From Actinomycetes bacterium (lineage in GTDB: Bacteria; Actinomycetota; Actinomycetes; Streptosporangiales; Streptosporangiaceae): a DNA stretch of 9,902 nucleotides. The stretch covers positions 1 to 9,902 of the forward strand of contig JAOPYP010000111.1 in the NCBI GenBank assembly GCA_025964635.1. The letters run 5' to 3'. Shown here one piece after another: positions 6,160 through 9,902 of the stretch (position 1 is the first letter of the stretch; the number at the start of each line of letters is the position of its first letter). A program made the translations under genes and the position numbers. The notes below the pieces were generated by a model that ran no database searches, was not told where the DNA came from, and saw only the letters and a program-made list of their open reading frames with translations.

Positions 6160-8105
6160 GGCCGCCCCCCGTCGTGGTCTTCGTTGCGGAGATTTTGGGG
6201 TTTGACGTTCTGGGGGCGGCCGTTCGGCGGGTGGCCGTTCGGCGGCGGCCCGCCGCCGGGCACGGGCTGGCGCCGGGCCGCGTCGTACTCGGCGATGGTG
6301 TCCTCGATCAGCTGCTTGGTGAACGCGGACTGCTCGGCGTGCGCGCCGTCGTAGGGGGCGAACGCGGTTTCCATCCGGGTCACGTCCTCGGGTGCGTCGA
6401 AGTCCATCTCGGGCACCTTCTCCAGGCAGCCGGTCGGGCACTCCTGCACGCACACCAGGCAGCCCTTGCAGTACGTGGTGCGGATCGAGTAGTGGCCGTT
6501 CTCCCGCGCGTCGCGCAGCACGCTGACGTCCGGGCAGACGATGTAGCAGTTGTCGCAGCCGTTACAGACCCCGCAGCTCATACAGCGGTCGGCCTCGGCC
6601 ACGGCCTGCTCCTCGCTGTAGGCCAGGGTGACCTCGACCTTCTGGCTGCGGCTCCGCTCGGCGGCCGGGGACAGCGGGGCCTCGATCCGCGGCGCGTGCC
6701 GGAAGTAGGCGGAGTTCAGGCCCTCGTAGGGCATGATCGTCACGTCGGGCTCGGGGGTGAGGGCCTGGGCGGTGAGCAGCCGGTCGATGTCCCGGGCGGC
6801 CCGCTTGCCGTCGCCGAGCGCGTCCACCACCATCGACGGGCCGCGCATTACGTCGCCGCCGACCAGGATGTTGCCTTCCACCCGGCCGTGCTCGTCCGCG
6901 GTGATGATCCCGCTGCTGTCGCTGAGGTGCTCCGGCAGCCAGTCCAGCTGCTGGACCTGCCCGATCGCCACGAGAATCGTGTCGCAGACGACCTCCCGCT
7001 CCGTGCCCGGGATCAGCTCGGGCCGGACCGCGCTGTTGTCGTCTCTGGCCAGCCGGGCGTCGCAGAGCACGGCCCCCGTCACGTGCCCGTTCTCGGACAG
7101 CACCCGGACCAGCGAGGTGCCGGGCGAGAACAGGACGCCCTCCTCCCGGGCCTGCTCCAGGTCCTCGGCGACGATCAGCAGCTCTTCTTCGCTCTCCAAC
7201 GACACGATCGTGGCCGCGCCCCCGCCCAGCCGGATCGCCGAGCGCGCGGCGTCCGAGGCGGTGTTGCCGCCGCCGATGACCAGCACCTCGCGGCCGACCT
7301 TCACCGGGCGGCCCAGCCCGGTCTCGCGGAGGAACTCCAGCCCGCCGCCGACCCCGCGGGACTGGATCCCCTCGACCGGCAGCCGCTTGCCCACGTCCTG
7401 GCCGAGGGCCAGGAAGGCCGCGGCGTAGTTGCGCAGCCCGTCCCAGCTGATGTCCTGGCCGGCCCGGGTGCTGGTGCGGATCTCGATACCGCCCAGGGAC
7501 AGGAGCTTGGCGATCTCGGCGTCTAGGACCTCCTCGGGCAGGTGCCAGTGCGGGATCCCGGCCCGGAGCATCCCGCCCGGCTTGTCCAGCGCCTCGAAGA
7601 TCACGCTGGAGTAGCCGCGGCGGCGCAGGTGATACGCGGCCGCGAGGCCGGCCGGGCCGGATCCGACGATGGCGACCGTGGTCCCGTTGAGCGGGGGGAG
7701 CGTGTCCTTGATCGGTTCCTCGGGGAGGTCCAGCCCGTAGTCGCCGAGGAAGCGCTCCACGCTGCGGATGCCGATCGGCTCGTCGTGCTCGGCCCGGTTG
7801 CAGGCCGTCTCGCACGGGTGGTAGCAGACCCGGCCGGTCACCGACGGCATCGGGTTGTCTTCCATGATCGTGAGATAGCCGTCGAGGTAGCGCTCGTGCT
7901 TCACGAAGTCCAGGTACTTCTGGATCTGCTCACCGGTCGGGCAGGCGTTGTTGCACGGTGGGGTCTTGTCCTTGTAGACCGGCCGGAAGAACCGGAAGTT
8001 GCCGGTGGGAAAGAGCCGCTGGCCCTCTTTCTCGGTCGGGGGCGGGGTCACGCCGGCGATGGGCAGCTGCAGGTGGGGCGGGATCCGGGTGCCGCGGACG
8101 GACAT
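6156..8105 (-). CDS. GltD-like FAD/NAD(P)-binding iron-sulfur subunit fused to a 2x[4Fe-4S] ferredoxin domain
   Basis: This 649-residue protein probably passes electrons from the alpha/beta centre to a pyridine nucleotide. The N-terminal domain carries the GltD-type cluster cysteines C51-x3-C55P and C94-x3-C98-x3-C102. The FAD-binding motif is VAIVGSGPAGLAAA (144-157). The nucleotide-binding motif is VLVIGGGNTASDAARSAIRLG (275-295), and GDVMRGPSMVVDALGDGKRAA (417-437) completes the FAD site. Where NADPH-using relatives have an Arg-Arg pair after the second Rossmann motif, this protein reads IVSLESEEEL (300-309), favouring NAD+. The C-terminus has C514-C517-C520-C524P and C546-C549-C552-C556P, two [4Fe-4S] clusters that replace a separate delta subunit. 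C508 and C511 are additional. It ends in a Pro/Gly/Asn-rich tail (about 614-640). GGAGG lies 5 bases before the ATG, and the gamma stop is 21 bases upstream. PadH of phenylglyoxylate:NAD+ oxidoreductase is the nearest functional parallel I know. Confidence 0.9.
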   Translation of the reverse strand: MSVRGTRIPPHLQLPIAGVTPPPTEKEGQRLFPTGNFRFFRPVYKDKTPPCNNACPTGEQIQKYLDFVKHERYLDGYLTIMEDNPMPSVTGRVCYHPCETACNRAEHDEPIGIRSVERFLGDYGLDLPEEPIKDTLPPLNGTTVAIVGSGPAGLAAAYHLRRRGYSSVIFEALDKPGGMLRAGIPHWHLPEEVLDAEIAKLLSLGGIEIRTSTRAGQDISWDGLRNYAAAFLALGQDVGKRLPVEGIQSRGVGGGLEFLRETGLGRPVKVGREVLVIGGGNTASDAARSAIRLGGGAATIVSLESEEELLIVAEDLEQAREEGVLFSPGTSLVRVLSENGHVTGAVLCDARLARDDNSAVRPELIPGTEREVVCDTILVAIGQVQQLDWLPEHLSDSSGIITADEHGRVEGNILVGGDVMRGPSMVVDALGDGKRAARDIDRLLTAQALTPEPDVTIMPYEGLNSAYFRHAPRIEAPLSPAAERSRSQKVEVTLAYSEEQAVAEADRCMSCGVCNGCDNCYIVCPDVSVLRDARENGHYSIRTTYCKGCLVCVQECPTGCLEKVPEMDFDAPEDVTRMETAFAPYDGAHAEQSAFTKQLIEDTIAEYDAARRQPVPGGGPPPNGHPPNGRPQNVKPQNLRNEDHDGGRP

Positions 8106-8126
8106 GGGACCTCCTCGCGGGTGGCG

Positions 8127-8906
8127 CTACGGGTGGCGGGCAGGTGACAGGGGAGTGGCCGGGGTCGGTGCGGTCGGCTCGGTGCCCGCGGTCTCCGGGG
8201 TGGCCAGGGCCGGCTCGGAGGCCGGGGTGGCGTTCCCGTTCGGGGACGCGGCGTGGGCGAACTCGATCACCCGGTGGTGGGCCACGCCGCGGAACATCGC
8301 GTCACGGTCCGCGACCTGCTCGGCGACCGCGTCCATCGGCAGTACGCCGGTCGCGGCGGTCAGCGCGCCGATCAGCGGCGCGGCGATGCCCATCCCGATG
8401 GCCAGGCGTTCTTCCGCGCCCTCGGTGGACATCCGGTCGTAGGCCAGCTCGCCCAGGTCGCGGACGAACATCCACGGGCTGCTGCCCTGCTGGTCGGCCA
8501 GGCCGACCGCGTCCACCACGACGAACTTGGCCAGCTTGGCCTTCATCGAGTCGGGCAGGAACTTCAGCAGGTACTCGGGTTCGCGGGCGGAGTTGACGAC
8601 CAGCACCCCGGTGCCGTCCGGCGTGCCGCGCAGGAAGTTGACCGCCTTGACGATCGTCTCCTCGACGAGGACCACCCAGTCGGGGCGGGGATTCTCGTAC
8701 ACGAAGCGGTCCACGATGGGGGAGTCACCGAACCGGGCGTACCGGCGGACCAGGCAGTTGGTGCGGTCCGGGTCGTCTACGTAGTCGCTGACGTTGTCGG
8801 CGTAGAGGCCGAGCGCCCGGGCCGCGGCTGCGATGCACGAGGAGACGTCACGCGCCTCCTTGTCCATGATGATGCCGCGGGACCAGACCGTGAGCTCGTG
8901 ATACAC
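8127..8906 (-). CDS. 2-oxoacid:ferredoxin oxidoreductase gamma-like subunit
   Basis: This 259-residue protein is the first gene of the operon. Its layout resembles the POR gamma domain. The N-terminal strand and loop read HELTVWSRGIIMDKEA, with WSRGI where most family members have GRGGQG, followed by a helix with AAAARALGLYA. A mid-section near 53-130 runs RRYARFGDSPIV...RPDWVVLVEETI...FVVVDAVGLA, matching the family's 'R.sd.pI...DvvVvld..l' pattern. Gamma subunits clamp the alpha/beta pair and help shield the TPP site. The glycine-rich motif is degenerate, and a Pro/Thr/Ala-rich tail (about 222-259) looks disordered. It lacks cysteines for a cluster, so unlike the gamma-delta fusion I recall for Moorella oxalate oxidoreductase it carries no ferredoxin part, which sits on the FAD subunit. 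The start is GTG at 8906 with GGAGG 7 bases upstream. An internal ATG at residue 14 is less likely. Confidence 0.8.
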   Translation of the reverse strand: MYHELTVWSRGIIMDKEARDVSSCIAAAARALGLYADNVSDYVDDPDRTNCLVRRYARFGDSPIVDRFVYENPRPDWVVLVEETIVKAVNFLRGTPDGTGVLVVNSAREPEYLLKFLPDSMKAKLAKFVVVDAVGLADQQGSSPWMFVRDLGELAYDRMSTEGAEERLAIGMGIAAPLIGALTAATGVLPMDAVAEQVADRDAMFRGVAHHRVIEFAHAASPNGNATPASEPALATPETAGTEPTAPTPATPLSPARHP

Positions 8907-8936
8907 GGCGTCCCCTCCGTGGATAGCAGGGCCAAC

Positions 8937-8965
8937 ATTGTATACCGTGGGCAGGATACTGACAT
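8937..8965 (-). promoter_or_regulatory. Sigma70-type promoter of the oxidoreductase operon
   Basis: Read on the minus strand, ATGTCA (8965-8960, four of six matches to TTGACA) is followed by a 17-base spacer and TACAAT (8942-8937, five of six matches to TATAAT). Transcription would start near 8930, giving a leader of about 25 bases before the GTG of the gamma gene. Such a close match is notable in a window this rich in GC. This is a sequence-based prediction. Confidence 0.6.
8939..8946. promoter_or_regulatory. Possible GntR-type operator overlapping the -10
   Basis: TGTATACC contains the 6-bp palindrome GTATAC (8940-8945) and fits the yGT-M-K-ACy core known for FadR-type (FCD) GntR regulators. 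It overlaps the -10 hexamer of the predicted operon promoter, where a bound repressor would block RNA polymerase. GntR regulators of this type often respond to small carboxylates. No regulator gene is in the window, and the core is short enough to arise by chance. Confidence 0.35.
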
Positions 8966-9100
8966 GGTCCGACGTGAGCGTGAGCGCGTCAAGGGGTACG
9001 GCCCGTCCGATTTCGCTGGTGTTGCCGGGCTGTTACACAGTGATCACCCCGAGGCGGGCGCGCGACGTGGGCATCCTGCCCCGGAACCAGAGCTCCCGGC

Positions 9101-9152
9101 TCGTGATCAACCGATGGGTGTCGTTGGGGCGACACCAGACGGTTGATCACGA
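9101..9152. repeat. Interrupted inverted repeat (13 bp + 7 bp arms)
   Basis: TCGTGATCAACCG (9101-9113) is perfectly complementary to CGGTTGATCACGA (9140-9152). Inside it, after a symmetric 3/3 mismatch, GGTGTCG (9117-9123) pairs with CGACACC (9130-9136) around the loop TTGGGG. All 52 bases thus form one hairpin, or two mirrored protein-binding sites. There is no T-run, and the position upstream of both divergent genes argues against a terminator. Operator arms for a dimeric regulator or a cruciform/RNA element are the main options. Confidence 0.75.
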
Positions 9153-9194
9153 ACGGCCGGGCGGGTGACCAGGCGGCTAACGATCTACGGTGGC

Positions 9195-9230
9195 GTCGGC
9201 CGGGTCGGCGGGGACGAGCCCGGCCGACCC
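9195..9230. repeat. GC-rich hairpin with two alternative pairings
   Basis: GTCGGCCGGG (9195-9204) pairs perfectly with CCCGGCCGAC (9219-9228). Alternatively GGGTCGGC (9202-9209) pairs with GCCGACCC (9223-9230). The two foldings exclude each other. It lies about 85 bases before the plus-strand gene and could be in its 5' leader. High GC makes such pairings fairly easy by chance. Confidence 0.4.
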
Positions 9231-9313
9231 GGTGGCGGGCGTCGCTGCCATGGCCCATGATGGGTTAACTCCCGGTCCGGCAAGATCGCGTCACTGGCAC
9301 GGCAAGGGGACAA

Positions 9314-9902
9314 ATGAGCGACGAGAGCCCGCAGGAACCGCCGCGCGGGCGGCGGGCGCGTGGCTCCGTCGATCCCCGCCCCGCCTACCCGGGTGACCAG
9401 CCCGGGCGCGGGTATCCGCCGCCGCAGTACCCCGAGATGGTGCCGGGCCCGCGCAGGCAGGCGGACCCGGAGGGTTCGCGGGCGTTCCGGGAGTACCCGG
9501 CGCCGCCGGCCGGCCGAGCCAGGCCTGGGGCAGACCCTGCGCCTGGCGCTGGGCGGCCGGCCCCCGCGGCTGAGGGGGCACCCGGTTACGGTCCCCCGTC
9601 TCGGTCTCCGTCTCCGGGGACGTCGTCACCCGGCTACGGGCGGGGGGGTGCGACGGGAGAGTCGTCGCCTGGCCACGGCCCGTACAGCTCTCCAGCCGAG
9701 GCGGCGCGCGATTATGGGCGCGGCGGTTCAACGGGCAACGGGACGCGCGGTTACGAGCGTGGTTCGGAAAGCAGTGGGACGCCGGGCTACGGGCGTGGAG
9801 GTACCGGGGCGAACGCGACGCGGGGCAACGGGCGCGGAGGTACCGAGGGCAATGGGACGCGGGGGTACGGGCGTCCCGCCGCCCCGGGGGAGGCGCCTGG
9901 GT
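9314..9902 (+). CDS. Low-complexity Gly/Pro/Tyr-rich protein, N-terminal part (3' partial)
   Basis: The ATG at 9314 follows AAGGGGA with 3 bases of spacing, and the frame stays open to the end of the window, giving 196 residues with no stop. The start is hydrophilic, MSDESPQEPPRGRRARG, with no signal peptide. The remainder is disordered: first Pro-rich (YPPPQYPEMVPG, 34-45), then from about residue 107 a run of roughly 13-residue units beginning GYGRGG or a variant. Such cytoplasmic disordered N-termini precede membrane or catalytic domains in many actinobacterial proteins, such as LytR-CpsA-Psr proteins or kinases, but no such domain is inside the window, so the function is unknown. It is divergent from the oxidoreductase operon and shares its upstream region. 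Confidence 0.75.
   Translation, partial: MSDESPQEPPRGRRARGSVDPRPAYPGDQPGRGYPPPQYPEMVPGPRRQADPEGSRAFREYPAPPAGRARPGADPAPGAGRPAPAAEGAPGYGPPSRSPSPGTSSPGYGRGGATGESSPGHGPYSSPAEAARDYGRGGSTGNGTRGYERGSESSGTPGYGRGGTGANATRGNGRGGTEGNGTRGYGRPAAPGEAPG
9632..9902 (+). repeat. Tandem 39-nt (13-aa) repeats in the low-complexity protein
   Basis: About seven consecutive units encode 13 residues each, one of them 12: GYGRGGATGESSP, GHGPYSSPAEAAR, DYGRGGSTGNGTR, GYERGSESSGTP, GYGRGGTGANATR, GNGRGGTEGNGTR and GYGRPAAPGEAPG. The fifth and sixth units (9785-9823 and 9824-9862) are also very similar at the DNA level, sharing GGAGGTACCG and GACGCGG blocks, which indicates recent duplication. The last unit shown begins to diverge. 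Confidence 0.8.

Larger units (their letters stand above)
8907..9313. other. Divergent intergenic region
   Basis: The region separates the minus-strand oxidoreductase operon from the plus-strand gene at 9314. I see no credible gene in it. It holds the predicted operon promoter with its GntR-like site, a large interrupted inverted repeat at 9101-9152, a GTGATCAC palindrome at 9040-9047, and a 10-bp hairpin at 9195-9228. No clear -35/-10 pair for the plus-strand gene was found. Confidence 0.6.

Noticed and set aside
6160..6453. Longer alpha subunit starting at 6453
   Set aside because: The extra 98 residues are the out-of-frame reading of the flavoprotein C-terminus. The ATG at 6159 forms an ATGA overlap and matches the family N-terminus.
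9101..9152. Mobile-element end or intrinsic terminator
   Set aside because: No transposase, target duplication or T-run accompanies the inverted repeat, and it lies upstream of both flanking genes.
1..9902. Oxalyl-CoA decarboxylase / formyl-CoA transferase route
   Set aside because: Neither gene type is present in the window. The only thiamine-diphosphate enzyme here is of the ferredoxin oxidoreductase type.
1..9902. tRNA, rRNA or CRISPR array
   Set aside because: No cloverleaf with a CCA-type arm, no rRNA-like conserved blocks and no regularly spaced repeats with unique spacers were seen. The only tandem repeats are within the coding sequence at 9632-9902.

Overview
The window is about 70% GC, with GTG and ATG starts, strong GGAGG-type ribosome sites, TGATG/ATGA gene overlaps and hairpins without U-tracts. 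This points to a high-GC actinomycete (Actinomycetota). Genus cannot be fixed from the sequence.

Layout. Positions 1-735 (+) are the 3' end of a secreted-type right-handed beta-helix protein. Facing it is a 90-residue protein of unknown function (783-1055, -). The rest, up to about 8906, reads on the minus strand and looks like one metabolic locus. In transcription order it holds: a gamma-like subunit (8127-8906), a 649-residue FAD/NAD(P)-binding iron-sulfur protein with a C-terminal two-cluster ferredoxin domain (6156-8105), an alpha subunit (4876-6159), a possible 16-codon micro-ORF (4826-4876), a thiamine-diphosphate-binding beta subunit (3735-4826), two small unknown proteins with overlapping genes (3333-3629 and 3043-3336), and, after a 464-base gap, an oxalate/formate antiporter (OFA) family MFS transporter (1139-2578). 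A recognisable promoter (-35 ATGTCA, 17 bp, -10 TACAAT) with an overlapping GntR-type palindrome sits just upstream of the gamma gene. A 407-base intergenic region with a large interrupted inverted repeat separates this locus from a divergent gene (9314 to the window end, +). That gene encodes the disordered, Gly/Pro/Tyr-rich N-terminus of an unidentified protein with 13-residue repeats.

Main interpretation. The alpha, beta and gamma proteins belong to the 2-oxoacid:ferredoxin oxidoreductase (PFOR/OFOR) superfamily. The alpha subunit replaces the usual Thr of the YPITP motif with Arg (YAIRP, R63). It has a second Arg 78 residues later (R141) and an Asp three residues after that (D144). As I recall the Moorella thermoacetica oxalate oxidoreductase structures, this matches the Arg31/Arg109/Asp112 set that binds oxalate. 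Together with the OFA transporter this suggests oxalate uptake and CoA-independent, TPP-dependent oxidation of oxalate to two CO2. Electrons would pass through the FeS/FAD subunit to a pyridine nucleotide. The nucleotide site lacks the arginines of NADPH-dependent GltD-like proteins, so NAD+ is the more likely acceptor. The closest layout I know for an OFOR with its own FAD subunit is the phenylglyoxylate:NAD+ oxidoreductase (Pad) complex. A complete 'oxalate:NAD+ oxidoreductase' gene cluster with its own transporter in an actinomycete would be unusual. The substrate and acceptor are inferences, while the protein families are directly supported.
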